Source of the DNA: CAVVEQ01 sp963802095
GTDB taxonomy: Bacteria; Chloroflexota; Anaerolineae; Anaerolineales; Anaerolineaceae
Length of the DNA: 64,000 nt
NCBI GenBank assembly: GCA_963802095.1
Contig: CAWDHI010000002.1
Span: forward strand, 256,946 to 320,945
Direction of reading: 5' to 3'
Positions within the stretch are counted from its first letter, which is position 1, and each line of letters begins with the position of its first letter. The position numbers were made by a program, and so were the translations under genes. Positions 34,621 through 43,981 of the stretch are shown here, in pieces. A model generated the notes under the pieces. That model was not told the DNA's origin and searched no databases. It saw only the letters and a list, made by a program, of their open reading frames with translations.

Positions 34621-36099
34621 TCACATGCACCACCCCACCGCCGCTCTCGCTTTGCGCACCAATAAACCATAGTCCTGAAATCGGAGTTTCATGGGTGGCG
34701 GGTGATTGCCCATCACCGGGGGCACCCCCCCAAAACTGTGATGGCTTTGGTGGGTCCTGGTTCGGAATTCTGCTGGCGTGAGGATAATCCTGGTCCGGGT
34801 ATGTTCCCGCAATCCAGGGATATGCTTTTCAGCTTCGATCAGTAGTTTTTCAGCCAGCTCCTCCCGGCGTGCTTCCCACGTACCATTTTTTAATTTGTCA
34901 GGTGCAACCGTGTAGACCGTTACAGCGTGCATCCCTGGCGGCGCCATCTCCCGGGAGTGCATCGAGGGCACGTAGATCAACAACCCTTCGCGGCCTTCGT
35001 GGTAATCCCCAGTTCGCAGGCGCTGGACTGCGCCTTCCAGGTCATCGGTGCCGTAGTAATAGCACAGCGCGGCTCGTTGGTATTGCGATGGATCAAAGTC
35101 CACCCCAAGTTGTACCATCAGCACGGATTCCATCAGCCGGTTCGATTTCACCTGTTTTACAAAATCTTCCGGCAGATTTTCCCGACCCACCAAATCGAAG
35201 AAAACCTCGTTCATCCCGCCGGATGCGATCACAATATCCGTCTGGATCTGCTCCCCATCTGCAAATACCAAACCCGCAGCCCTGCCATCTTTCACCTGGA
35301 TGCGGCTCACGGTTTTTCCGGCCAGGATCGTGCCACCGTGCTGCTCGATCACCCCTGCCAGCGTGTCCACCATTCTCTGGCAGCCATTCAGCAGGTACGA
35401 GTAGGCAATTTGGGCGCTTTTCGTTCCGGGATTTGCGGGGATGCGTTTATCGAAGGCAGTTTCCAGGTGGATGCTGGGTACACCCAGAGCGGGAAATTCG
35501 CTCGGGGCGGTCACAAAATCTGCGACGATCCCAAGAAAGATGGTTTTCAACCTTGCTGATTTGAAAAAGTAATCCATCAATTGGCTTCCATTCCATTCGG
35601 CATACTTTTTAACCTTTCGAAACGCCAGCCATAATCGGATTTTCAGATACAGCGTTTCCATGCTTCCGGCGCTATCCAACTGCCGCACGAGTGAAAAAAG
35701 TTCAAGGACTCGTTCGTAGTACCGATAATACTCATCCAGGGCATGCGCTTCTTCTGGAAAGATCTCCTTGAGTTTTTCCTTCCTCCAATACGGTCCCCTG
35801 TATTCTATCGGTCTCCAAAGCGGCAATCCCATGATCTCCAACCCGCGGTCTTCGTGAATCGATGGGACCCGGTCGCTTACTCCGAGTTCCTCCAGGATCT
35901 GCCTACCCTTATCCCCGGGCGCGAATCCATCCAGCAATAGCGGACCAATATCCCAGGAGAATCCATCCTGTCTAAGTGTCGCTGTCACACCACCGATGGT
36001 CGGGAATTGTTCAAAAATCGTTACTTCATGACCAGACTTCACCAGGTATGCTCCAGCAGTCAAACCCGCCATCCCCGAACCGATGATCGCGATTTTCAT
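34621..36099 (-). CDS. FAD-dependent phytoene-desaturase-like oxidoreductase
   Basis: A 492-residue flavoprotein of the CrtI/NAD(P)-binding amine-oxidase-like group. The N-terminal Rossmann motif is GSGMAGLTAGAYLVKSGHEV, ending in the acidic E of FEQF. GGVTATLRQDGFSWDIGP matches the second FAD motif of phytoene desaturases and CrtISO. The C-terminus lacks a clear canonical CrtI ending. The chosen ATG at 36099 (MKIAIIGSGM) is seven bases after the transporter stop; the longer frame overlaps that gene. The substrate is unknown. No other carotenoid genes are nearby. Confidence 0.85.
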   Translation of the reverse strand: MKIAIIGSGMAGLTAGAYLVKSGHEVTIFEQFPTIGGVTATLRQDGFSWDIGPLLLDGFAPGDKGRQILEELGVSDRVPSIHEDRGLEIMGLPLWRPIEYRGPYWRKEKLKEIFPEEAHALDEYYRYYERVLELFSLVRQLDSAGSMETLYLKIRLWLAFRKVKKYAEWNGSQLMDYFFKSARLKTIFLGIVADFVTAPSEFPALGVPSIHLETAFDKRIPANPGTKSAQIAYSYLLNGCQRMVDTLAGVIEQHGGTILAGKTVSRIQVKDGRAAGLVFADGEQIQTDIVIASGGMNEVFFDLVGRENLPEDFVKQVKSNRLMESVLMVQLGVDFDPSQYQRAALCYYYGTDDLEGAVQRLRTGDYHEGREGLLIYVPSMHSREMAPPGMHAVTVYTVAPDKLKNGTWEARREELAEKLLIEAEKHIPGLREHTRTRIILTPAEFRTRTHQSHHSFGGVPPVMGNHPPPMKLRFQDYGLLVRKARAAVGWCM

Positions 36100-36106
36100 G
36101 CTTGCT

Positions 36107-37480
36107 TCACTCCATGGAGATTGCCGTGGTTGCTTTTCGCTCCGCCAGTTGTTTGACCAGCTCAGCATGATTCGCTCTCGTGATGGGATATCGGATCAGG
36201 ATGGGCAGGCTGAACAGGATCACCACCGCCGGGACGATGCAAAAGAAAAACCGGATCCCGAATAGCGCTTCCGAAGTTTGTTCGGCGTTGGGAACATAAT
36301 TGAACCAGGCCAGTGCCCAGCCAGCCACCGCCACGCCTAATGCTCCGGTGAATTTTGATAAGAATGCCCACAATCCGTAATAAACCCCCTCCCGGCGTTC
36401 CCCGGTGAGCAGTTCATCATATTCCACAACGTCCGGCAGCATGCTCCACGGAGATACCCATTGGGTTGAGAATCCCATCCCCGCGACGAATGCGATCACA
36501 TAGATCAATGGCGTCGGTTGATGGGGAAGCAAATATCCACATAGAATGGCAATGGAGGCGATGAATAATCCCAGCGCGTAAGCCGGACCCTTGTTGATCC
36601 GGTCTGAAAGCATCTTGGCAGGGACAAGAAAGATCCCAATGCTGACCAGCATGACCAGAAGTACATACGACACCTCGTCCGGCATATTCAGCTGGTAGGT
36701 GATGAAATAGGGAACAAGAGCTGTAAGGATTGTAAAACTGAAACTGCTAAGAATGAACGCGTACATCAACTTGAGGAACGGTTTATTCTTGAAGGATGTA
36801 CCAATCGCTTTCATGGCAGGTAGCTGGGAAGGTTCGCCCACCATTTCGCCAGTTTCCTTGATCGTTAGCGTGGTGATCAGAATCATAACTACCGCTACGG
36901 TCCCAAAAAAGGCACCGGTGGCGCTCCAGGCTTGTTGGGTGTCCAATCCCTGACCTTCAAATATACCCACCAGGATCGTCGTTAACGCTGCCCCCAGGAT
37001 ATACCCGAGAACACTGAAGATCATCCTCACCGAGGTCAACCCTGCCCGTTCGCTGTAATCACGGGTTATTTCAGGTGTCAGGGCATAATACGGGACCGAG
37101 GTCATGGTGTGGAATGAGTCCACCAGCAGGAAGGTGAACAGAATAGCGAAGAAAGCGGCTGATCCGGTCAAACCGTAAGGCAGCGAAAACATGATCCAGG
37201 TGGAAATTCCCAATGGAATAACCCCAATCAACATAAATATTCTCCTGCGCCCGAACCGGGAGTGAACCCGGTCGGACCAATATCCAAAAAGCGGGTCATT
37301 GATCGCGTCCCAGGTGAGTTTCCCCACCATCAGCGCTGCACCCGCAATGGCCGGGTCGATCCCTGCCACGTCGGTGTAATAGAAGAGAAGGAAGAACTGG
37401 ATGGAGGATGTGATCAGGGCAAAACCTAAATCAGCAACCCCGTAACGGGTTTTAAAACCAGCCGAGAGTTTTTTGATCAT
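36107..37480 (-). CDS. GPH-family (MelB-like) cation:substrate symporter
   Basis: A 457-residue transporter with about 12 membrane helices and the GPH hallmarks DAINDPLFGYWSDRVHSRFGRRR and SVPYYALTPEITRDYSER. Proteins of this family import sugars, glucuronides or sulfonated sugars with Na+ or H+. The start at 37480 (MIKKLSAGFKTRYG) has AAAGGA upstream; the 28 codons before it look non-coding. It shares an operon with the CrtI-like gene and is paralogous to the transporter at 44678-46069. Confidence 0.9.
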   Translation of the reverse strand: MIKKLSAGFKTRYGVADLGFALITSSIQFFLLFYYTDVAGIDPAIAGAALMVGKLTWDAINDPLFGYWSDRVHSRFGRRRIFMLIGVIPLGISTWIMFSLPYGLTGSAAFFAILFTFLLVDSFHTMTSVPYYALTPEITRDYSERAGLTSVRMIFSVLGYILGAALTTILVGIFEGQGLDTQQAWSATGAFFGTVAVVMILITTLTIKETGEMVGEPSQLPAMKAIGTSFKNKPFLKLMYAFILSSFSFTILTALVPYFITYQLNMPDEVSYVLLVMLVSIGIFLVPAKMLSDRINKGPAYALGLFIASIAILCGYLLPHQPTPLIYVIAFVAGMGFSTQWVSPWSMLPDVVEYDELLTGERREGVYYGLWAFLSKFTGALGVAVAGWALAWFNYVPNAEQTSEALFGIRFFFCIVPAVVILFSLPILIRYPITRANHAELVKQLAERKATTAISME

Positions 37481-37670
37481 GGTGTCCTTTAATAGACGCG
37501 GATTGTCTTTCGGATTCAAGTATTGTAGCAGAACTAAATACATCCATATCCACAATTCATCCACCTCCAGGAAGGGATATTCGAAACACTTTACTTCCAG
37601 GACTAACGTTCTTTTTTCAGTCGATCAGTTCACAAAAACTGTTATCGGAAACAAACTCCAAGAATGCGAA

Positions 37671-37707
37671 AATAGTTTGAATGATCTTTCTGATCTTTCA
37701 AACTATT
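37671..37707. terminator. Stem-loop downstream of msrQ
   Basis: AATAGTTTGAA and TTCAAACTATT form an 11-bp stem, with an inner GATC/GATC pair after one mismatch. On the minus strand it follows the msrQ stop by about 40 bases and is trailed by TTTCGC. Weak T-tract, so termination is probable rather than certain. Confidence 0.5.
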
Positions 37708-37746
37708 CTTATCAAGGCAAATTAATCAGAAATTGTTTGTTTTAAT

Positions 37747-38352
37747 CTAACGTTTGATGATTCCAGGGATTCTAAGAACCAGCAGGAGAAGAACTATCAC
37801 GGCATAGATTAATGGTAGCGTGTAATTTCCCTGCAGCTGGAAGATATTGCCTTTCACGACCATACCATAATGTAATATCACCAGAGGGGAAAGAATATAG
37901 ACCAACCTGTGAAGCCGCTTCCAATTCTTCCCAAGCCGGTTTTGCCAATACCGGGTGGAGGTGACCACCAGGGGGATCAAAATAAGCAAGGCAATCCCCC
38001 CAATGATAATGAACTGGCGGCGAGTGAGTTCTTCGAGGATCAATCCCAGTGCAAACCCATAATCGAGAACTATGAAAATCGCCACATGGATGAATGCGTA
38101 GAGTGCACCATACAATCCAAGTGCTTTTCTCCTCTTTATGAATTCACCGCTTTTTGTGATCGTGCTGAAGGGAGTGCAGGCCAGGGAAAGAACAAGAAAC
38201 AATAACGCCAACCTTCCAGTTTGATGTTCAAGCTCCAGGATGGGGTTCGCCCCCATATTCCTGGAAAGATACTGGTAGGCTAGGACCACCAGGGGGATGA
38301 TCCCACACAGGTGCACAATAATCTGTAGAATTGTTGGTCGTTTCTCAAGCAA
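37747..38352 (-). CDS. msrQ: MsrQ-like heme-binding membrane subunit
   Basis: A 201-residue protein with five or six membrane segments of the ferric-reductase-like transmembrane domain. Conserved histidines appear in ELEHQTGRLALL, FIHVAIF, RLHRLVYI and LHYGMV and are the likely heme ligands. It would pass electrons to the periplasmic methionine sulfoxide reductase MsrP. The TTG start abuts the msrP stop with no gap, which supports the pairing. Confidence 0.92.
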   Translation of the reverse strand: MLEKRPTILQIIVHLCGIIPLVVLAYQYLSRNMGANPILELEHQTGRLALLFLVLSLACTPFSTITKSGEFIKRRKALGLYGALYAFIHVAIFIVLDYGFALGLILEELTRRQFIIIGGIALLILIPLVVTSTRYWQNRLGKNWKRLHRLVYILSPLVILHYGMVVKGNIFQLQGNYTLPLIYAVIVLLLLVLRIPGIIKR

Positions 38353-39312
38353 TCAGTAGCTCGCTCCCAGGTCCATCCCCGAGTATAGACTCGCAACCTC
38401 ATCCTCATAGCCATTAAACATCAATGTTTTTCGTCTGCCGTTCTCGCCGATCCGCCTCTCCGTTGCTTGGGACCAGCGAGGATGATCCACATCAGGATTG
38501 ACATTTGCAAAAAATCCATACTCGCGAGGATTAATTGTGTTCCACATAGTATCCGGTTTTTCAGCGACAAGTTCGATCTTGTTTATGGACTTAATCGACT
38601 TAAAGCCATATTTCCAGGGTACCACCACCCGGACCCCTCCCCCATTCTGCGCTGGAAGTTCCCCGCCATACAAACCGGTAGCCAGGATTGCAAGGTTGTG
38701 CATTGCCTCATCGAGTCGCAAGCCTTCCTGGTAAGGCCAGGGGTAGGAATAATCGCTCAACCCTGGCATCTCATCCGGGCGGGTTACGGTCTCAAATCGA
38801 ACGAATTTAGCTTCCGATTTGGGAAAAACAGCTTCCAATAAACGGGAGATGGGAAAACCTACCCATGGGATCACCATGCTCCAGGCTTCCACGCAGCGCA
38901 TTCGAAATATTTGTTCTTCCGGTTGAAATATTTCTACAAGGCTCGCTCCATTGAAGATTTGTGGTTTATCTACCAAACCAGAGACCTCCAAACTCCAGGG
39001 TGAGGTTTTGAAATCTTTCGAGAGTGCTTTTACAGAAGTTTTATCTGTGGTGAATTCGTAATAGTTGTTGTATCCTGTTACCTGGTCATAAGGGGTAGCT
39101 GCGTTACCCAATTCATCCGTCAGGCCGGAGGGGAGAGCTGTTCCAGAGGGAGTGGTCAATGGATCCGTAGTTTTTCCAGGCACGCAGGCAGCCAGAACCA
39201 TACTTCCAGCCAATAATCCTGTTGAGCGGATGAAGTTCCGGCGGGAGAGATAAAGGTCTTTTGGGGTGATCTCGGTGGAATCGATGGATTTTTGTTTAGG
39301 CCTCTGAGGCAT
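38353..39312 (-). CDS. msrP: Protein-methionine-sulfoxide reductase catalytic subunit MsrP
   Basis: A 319-residue molybdopterin oxidoreductase of the sulfite-oxidase fold. It has a Tat-type signal (SRRNFIRSTGLLAGSMVLAAC), and the Ala-Ala-Cys at its end may make it a lipoprotein. The Mo-ligating cysteine lies in RMRCVEAWSMVIPWVGFP. Characteristic parts are EVSGLVDKP and VVPWKYGFKSIKSI. It repairs oxidised methionines outside the membrane. It is followed directly by msrQ and is divergent from the IclR gene. Confidence 0.93.
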   Translation of the reverse strand: MPQRPKQKSIDSTEITPKDLYLSRRNFIRSTGLLAGSMVLAACVPGKTTDPLTTPSGTALPSGLTDELGNAATPYDQVTGYNNYYEFTTDKTSVKALSKDFKTSPWSLEVSGLVDKPQIFNGASLVEIFQPEEQIFRMRCVEAWSMVIPWVGFPISRLLEAVFPKSEAKFVRFETVTRPDEMPGLSDYSYPWPYQEGLRLDEAMHNLAILATGLYGGELPAQNGGGVRVVVPWKYGFKSIKSINKIELVAEKPDTMWNTINPREYGFFANVNPDVDHPRWSQATERRIGENGRRKTLMFNGYEDEVASLYSGMDLGASY

Positions 39313-39519
39313 GGCGTTCCTTTCATGTTTTCCGTATTCAATATATTGATTGTATCAACACATCCATCGCAAACAAGGTTTGTACATGGTTTTGAAGGGT
39401 TGTGCTTCTACTTGAATAATTCGGAGAATATAGATATTTCTTATCTAATTATCCTGCATAAACTTAAAATAATTCGCAGAATTAACTGAGAATTTGATGA
39501 AAAACTGAAAAACTCATTG

Positions 39520-39548
39520 TTGTATATTACGCAATCGGTTTGTATAAT
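39520..39548 (+). promoter_or_regulatory. Promoter of the IclR gene, possibly leaderless
   Basis: TTGTAT (39520-39525), a 17-base spacer and TATAAT (39543-39548). The ATG of the IclR gene begins at 39557, only eight bases after the -10, so transcription would start at or next to the start codon. No ribosome-binding site is visible. Confidence 0.6.
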
Positions 39549-39556
39549 ATTCAACT

Positions 39557-40294
39557 ATGAGCGAAATCCAATCGCTGGGACGGGGTTTACGCATCCTTGA
39601 TACCTTGGGCGAAACCCTGGATGGGGCGAGTATTTCCGAACTTGCGGATCAACTTGGGGTGGATAAAGGCACGGCATCGCGCCTGGTCTCGACTCTTGTT
39701 CAATATGGATACGCTGAGAAAGACGAAAATACCCGTCGATTTTTTCCGGGCAACCGGGTGGTGGTACTCAGCCGTAGCGTACTCAATAGGCTTCCGCTGC
39801 GCGAAGCTGCTAAGCCATTTCTAAAAGAGTTGATGGAAAGGACCGGTGAATGCGCTCACCTTGCCGTCTTCTCTCAAGGGAAAGCTCTTTATATCGATCA
39901 GGTGGAATCCCCTGCCACGTTGAGGGTGAATGCACAGGTGGGTACCATGAACCCATTGCATTGCACCGCGTTGGGGAAGGTTATTCTTGCGTTCTGCGGT
40001 GCGGATATCCCTTCCGAGCTGGAATCGTTCACCCCTGCCACCATCATCGATAAGTCACGGCTTAAAGCTCAAATCGAACAGATCTTTCAACGGGGTTACG
40101 CAGTTGATGACCAGGAGTTCGATACTGGTGTCCGTTGCATCGCAGCGCCGGTTTTCGACTTTCGCGGAAAAGGGATCGCTTCGATCGGCATTTCCGGGCC
40201 TGCAAGTCGTATCACCGCTGCAAAGGTGAATCCTCTTGCTAAGATCGTCTCTGGAATTGCCAGGGGTCTATCCGACCGAATGATTCGTAGTTAA
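39557..40294 (+). CDS. IclR-family transcriptional regulator
   Basis: A 245-residue regulator with an N-terminal winged helix (QSLGRGLRILDTLGE, ISELADQLGVDKGTASRLVSTLVQYGYAEKD). The C-terminal IclR effector domain includes the typical LHCTALGKVILAF and DDQEFDTGVRCIAAPVFD segments. It stands first in a run of catabolic genes on the same strand (spacing 20 bases to the next), so it most likely controls the locus in response to the substrate or an intermediate. Confidence 0.95.
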   Translation: MSEIQSLGRGLRILDTLGETLDGASISELADQLGVDKGTASRLVSTLVQYGYAEKDENTRRFFPGNRVVVLSRSVLNRLPLREAAKPFLKELMERTGECAHLAVFSQGKALYIDQVESPATLRVNAQVGTMNPLHCTALGKVILAFCGADIPSELESFTPATIIDKSRLKAQIEQIFQRGYAVDDQEFDTGVRCIAAPVFDFRGKGIASIGISGPASRITAAKVNPLAKIVSGIARGLSDRMIRS

Positions 40295-40314
40295 AACCAA
40301 AAAACGAGGTTGTA

Positions 40315-42168
40315 ATGCCGCATCTACCGGAAAGAGATGAACTTGCCCACCAGCGCAGCAATCACGCTGAGTTGCTTTCCCAGAGTGAGCTCCCCTCTAC
40401 GCTTTCACTCACCCTCTCTGAAGCACTGGTGATAGGTCTTCTGCGACAGGGGGTAAAAACATATCTCACCGTCCTCGGTCATGGATCAACTGAATTCGGA
40501 GAGGTCCTGCGCATCTACCAGCAGGCCGGGTTACTACGAACATACGGATTACGAAGCGAGATAGAAGCCTCCCACGCGGCCACAGCGCTGCGCTGGGTGA
40601 CTGGTGAAAAGGCGGCGGTGGTGACCTCCATTGGTCCCGGCGCGCTCCAGGCCTTGGCAGCTTCCATAGCGCCTGCCTCGGATGGCATAGGGATCTGGTA
40701 TCTCCTTGGAGATGAAACCAGCGAGGATGAAGGGTATAACATGCAGCAGATACCCAAGCATGAACAGGGTTCATTTGAAAAACTATTTGGATCGCTGGGT
40801 AGAGCCTATTCACTCCATACTCCCCTCGCCTTATCATCTGCTCTTAATCGCGGCAGGGCGGTTGTGGATCACCCCTTCCGTGCTGGTCCCTTCTTCCTGC
40901 TTATGCCCATGAATACCCAGGCAGCCTGGTTGGTTGATTTCAACCTGGATGAACTTACAGAATCACGGGATATCCAAATCGGTGCATCCCCCGGGGATTA
41001 TTCAGAAGCGTCAGAATGGATCCATGAAGCGAAGAAGATTATTGTAAAAGTCGGCGGAGGTGGAAGGGATGCCGGGCTGCAGTTGATACAGCTATTAGAT
41101 CGCTCCGGTGGGGTGCTTGTCCACACACCCATCGCCACCGGTTGCATCCCCTACTCCGATTCGCGTAATATGGCTGTGGGCGGCTCCAAGGGTTCGCTCT
41201 GCGGTAATTTCGCCATGGAAAACGCCGATCTGCTCATCGCTATCGGTACCCGTGCGGTTTGCCAGTCGGATTGCTCGCGCTCCGGGTATCCCAATGTAAC
41301 ACGGGTGATCAATATTAATGCTGACCTGGAAGACGCAATCCACTACAGCCACACCCTGGCTTTGGTGGGGGATGTTCGCGCAACATTAGAGCTTTTAAAC
41401 CATTCCCTTGGAGAGTCCACTAGCATAAAAAGGGAATGGGTTACGGAATGCGCCTGGAAAAAGGAATCCTGGCAGATTTTCAAAAGTGAACGCATCAAGA
41501 ACCCGGTGCTCCTCGACAAATACTGGGGGAGACCGGTCCTCACCCAACCAGCTGCGATCAAAATCGTAACGGATTGGGTAAAAGCAAGGTCGATCCCCGT
41601 TTTTTTTGATGCCGGGGATGTGCAGGCAAACGGCTTCCAAATCGTGGAAGACGACCGCCCGGGGCAAACATTCACCGAAACCGGCGCTTCCTACATGGGT
41701 TTTGCAGTTTCCGCCCTGCTCTCCACTGGGATCGCATCCAAACCCTATTATGCGCTGGCACTCACCGGCGATGGCTCATTCACCATGAATCCACAGATCC
41801 TGATCGATGGCGTGGAACACGGCGTGCAGGGATGCATCCTACTCCTCGATAACGGTCGCATGGGCGCTATCACCGGGTTGCAAATTGACCAGTATGGGCA
41901 GGAGTTTGCTACTGCAAACAGTATCCAGGTCGACTACCTCTCCTGGGCAAAATCAGTACCAGGCGTTCTAGCCCTGGATGGGGGTAATGCGCCAGCTTCG
42001 CTTCTCGCCGCCCTGGAAAAAGTCGGCAACCACGCGGGTCTTTCCTTGATCCATGTGCCCGTGTACTTCGGTTCGGACCCGCTTGGCGGTATGGGTGTTT
42101 ACGGGCGCTGGAATGTGGGCAACTGGTGCGAGAATGTACAATCCTTGCGCCATCAGATTGGTTTGTAA
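40315..42168 (+). CDS. ThDP-dependent IolD-like enzyme
   Basis: A 617-residue thiamine-diphosphate enzyme with the three-domain acetolactate-synthase layout. The PYR domain has RSEIEASHAATAL, with the catalytic Glu, and VVTSIGPGALQALAA. The ThDP motif GDGSFTMNPQILIDG continues to LLLDNGRMGAI. Length and the GHGS / SIGPGA signatures fit IolD (trihydroxycyclohexanedione hydrolase of inositol catabolism) better than acetolactate synthase. The neighbours (split transketolase, RpiB-like, Gfo/Idh) do not form a complete iol operon, so a related ring- or chain-cleaving reaction on another polyol is possible. Confidence 0.83.
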   Translation: MPHLPERDELAHQRSNHAELLSQSELPSTLSLTLSEALVIGLLRQGVKTYLTVLGHGSTEFGEVLRIYQQAGLLRTYGLRSEIEASHAATALRWVTGEKAAVVTSIGPGALQALAASIAPASDGIGIWYLLGDETSEDEGYNMQQIPKHEQGSFEKLFGSLGRAYSLHTPLALSSALNRGRAVVDHPFRAGPFFLLMPMNTQAAWLVDFNLDELTESRDIQIGASPGDYSEASEWIHEAKKIIVKVGGGGRDAGLQLIQLLDRSGGVLVHTPIATGCIPYSDSRNMAVGGSKGSLCGNFAMENADLLIAIGTRAVCQSDCSRSGYPNVTRVININADLEDAIHYSHTLALVGDVRATLELLNHSLGESTSIKREWVTECAWKKESWQIFKSERIKNPVLLDKYWGRPVLTQPAAIKIVTDWVKARSIPVFFDAGDVQANGFQIVEDDRPGQTFTETGASYMGFAVSALLSTGIASKPYYALALTGDGSFTMNPQILIDGVEHGVQGCILLLDNGRMGAITGLQIDQYGQEFATANSIQVDYLSWAKSVPGVLALDGGNAPASLLAALEKVGNHAGLSLIHVPVYFGSDPLGGMGVYGRWNVGNWCENVQSLRHQIGL

Positions 42169-42184
42169 AAAATAGAGAGGTGAA

Positions 42185-43026
42185 ATGAGCTCATTGTCCC
42201 CCCAAAGAATCCTTGAGCTGGAGGAAATCGCCCGCCAGTTGCGCGTGGATAGCCTTCGATTCATCCATCGACGGGGATCCGGTCATCCCGGTGGTGCTCT
42301 TTCGGCTGCCGAAATCATGGCCGCACTCTACTTTGAGATAATGCGCATCGATCCCACCCGGCCAAATTGGGAAGACCGCGACCGCTTTATCCTTAGTAAG
42401 GGTCATGCATCAGCGGTACTCTATGCTGCCCTCACCCGCCGTGGATTCTATCCGGTATCCGAAATGGACACCTGGGGCGAGATCGACTGCCCCCACCAAG
42501 GTCACCCGGACCGTTTGAAAACGCCAGGGGTGGATATGACCAGCGGGCTGCTTGGACACGGTGTGGCGGTTGGTGCAGGACTGGCATTGGCCGCTCGATT
42601 AAAAAACAAAAATACCGCACCTTCGTCCTGCTGGGAGACGGCGAATCCCAAGGCGGAATCGTCTGGGAGGGCGCCGCGGTGGCAGCCAAATACCGCCTCG
42701 CTAATCTCACCTGCATCCTGGATTACAACGATGTGCAACTGGATGGTCCGGTGCATGAGGTTATGCCTCTGGAGCCGATCTTGGATAAGTGGAGAGCATA
42801 TCGCTGGCATGTCCTTGAGATCGATGGGCACGATATCCGCCAGGTTGTGGAGGGCTTGCGTTTTGCCGCCCAGGTACACGAAAAGCCCACAATCCTCATA
42901 GCCCGCACCACCAAGGGCAGAGGAGTTTCTTTCATGGAAAACAATTCCTTCTGGCATGGGAATGTACCGAACTGCGATCAGCTCAGCCAAGCCCTCATGG
43001 AACTGGGGGAGGTGAACCATGGCTGA
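42185..43026 (+). CDS. Transketolase N-terminal subunit, frame broken at 42601-42607
   Basis: The N-half of a split transketolase. The first frame carries RGSGHPGGALSAAEIMAALYF, KGHASAVLYAAL and GLLGHGVAVGAGLALAARLKN. The frame is then lost. The -1 frame continues YRTFVLLGDGESQGGIVWEG and LTCILDYNDVQLDG, which hold the ThDP-binding GDG...N motif, and runs to 43026. The switch lies at A_AAA_AAC, in register for programmed -1 slippage; a lost A in the downstream A5 run would do the same. Combined length is about 280 residues, normal for this subunit. Its stop overlaps the C-subunit start by eight bases. Without the shift the protein lacks its cofactor site. Confidence 0.85.
42601..42607 (+). 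other. Putative -1 slippery heptamer A_AAA_AAC
   Basis: In the upstream frame the codons are TTA AAA AAC, giving the canonical X_XXY_YYZ heptamer exactly where the transketolase reading frame must move by -1. A slip yields ...LKNQKYRTFVLLGDGE. No downstream stimulatory hairpin was established by eye. Confidence 0.4.
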
Positions 43027-43960
43027 AATGGCTATGCGGGAAGCCTATGGGCGGGCATTGGCTGATTACGGGGCTGTAAACCCAAATCTGGTGGCGCTGG
43101 ATGTGGATACCTCCGCCTCAACCCTTTCCGGTTTCTTCGCCGCCCGGTTTCCAGATCGTTTCTTCAATGTGGGCATCGCCGAGCCAAGCATGGTGGATGT
43201 AGCTGCCGGTCTGGCTCTGGGAGGTTTCACCCCCTTCATTAACGGGTTTGCCTCGATCCTATCCCTGCGCGCGCTTGAGCAGATACGCACCTGCGTGTGC
43301 TATGCCCGCACCAATGTGAAGATTGCTGCCAGTTACGCAGGTATCTCTGATTTTAAGGATGGTCCCACACACTACTCCATCACCGATCTGGCCAACCTGC
43401 GCGCCTTGCCCGGTATGACTGTCATCGTCCCCGCGGATGCCGCTGAGGCTGCGGATTGGGTCCCGCTGGTCGCCGAACACGATGGACCTGTGTATTTACG
43501 AATCAGCAGGGCAGGATCGTTGCCCATCCACCAACCCGGGTCACCTTTGCAGCTTGGAAAAGGCCGCATCCTGCGGGAAGGAAGCGATCTGACCATCGTC
43601 GCAATGGGTTCCATGACCGGGCGAAGCCTGGCTGCTGCCGAAATCCTGGCCATAGAGGGCATCCAGACCCGCCTGCTGGAAATGCACACCCTCAAACCGC
43701 TGGATAACGATATCCTGCTCCAGGCTGCCGCCGAGACAGGTGCGATCGTCACCGCCGAGGAGCACAATATCATCGGTGGTTTGGGCAGCGCAGTCGCCGA
43801 GAACCTGATGGAAACGCTCCCGGTACCGATGGAACGGGTGGGGATCCGCGATTTCTTCTGCCCCACAGGTCGGGACCTGGATAAATTGATGGACGCTTGT
43901 GGGTTATCGGTTTATGCGGTCGTCGAGGCTGCCCGCCGTGCGCTTGCCCGCAAGAAATAG
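43019..43960 (+). CDS. Transketolase C-terminal subunit
   Basis: A 313-residue protein equal to the PYR and C-terminal domains of transketolase. It contains FNVGIAEPSMVDVAAGLAL, where the Glu activates ThDP, and the C-terminal LLEMHTLKPLDNDIL and AEEHNIIGGLGSAVAE. It forms the active site together with the N-terminal subunit encoded just upstream, whose end it overlaps by eight bases. Split transketolases of this kind are found in many dedicated sugar, polyol and sulfosugar pathways, where they act on special keto-sugars. Confidence 0.93.
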   Translation: MAEMAMREAYGRALADYGAVNPNLVALDVDTSASTLSGFFAARFPDRFFNVGIAEPSMVDVAAGLALGGFTPFINGFASILSLRALEQIRTCVCYARTNVKIAASYAGISDFKDGPTHYSITDLANLRALPGMTVIVPADAAEAADWVPLVAEHDGPVYLRISRAGSLPIHQPGSPLQLGKGRILREGSDLTIVAMGSMTGRSLAAAEILAIEGIQTRLLEMHTLKPLDNDILLQAAAETGAIVTAEEHNIIGGLGSAVAENLMETLPVPMERVGIRDFFCPTGRDLDKLMDACGLSVYAVVEAARRALARKK

Positions 43961-43981
43961 AACCGAGTGGGAGGAGAAGCC

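Noticed and set aside
37473..37745. 90-codon plus-strand frame between the GPH transporter and msrQ
   Set aside because: Overlaps the transporter's ribosome site and the msrQ hairpin; composition and lack of homology suggest non-coding.
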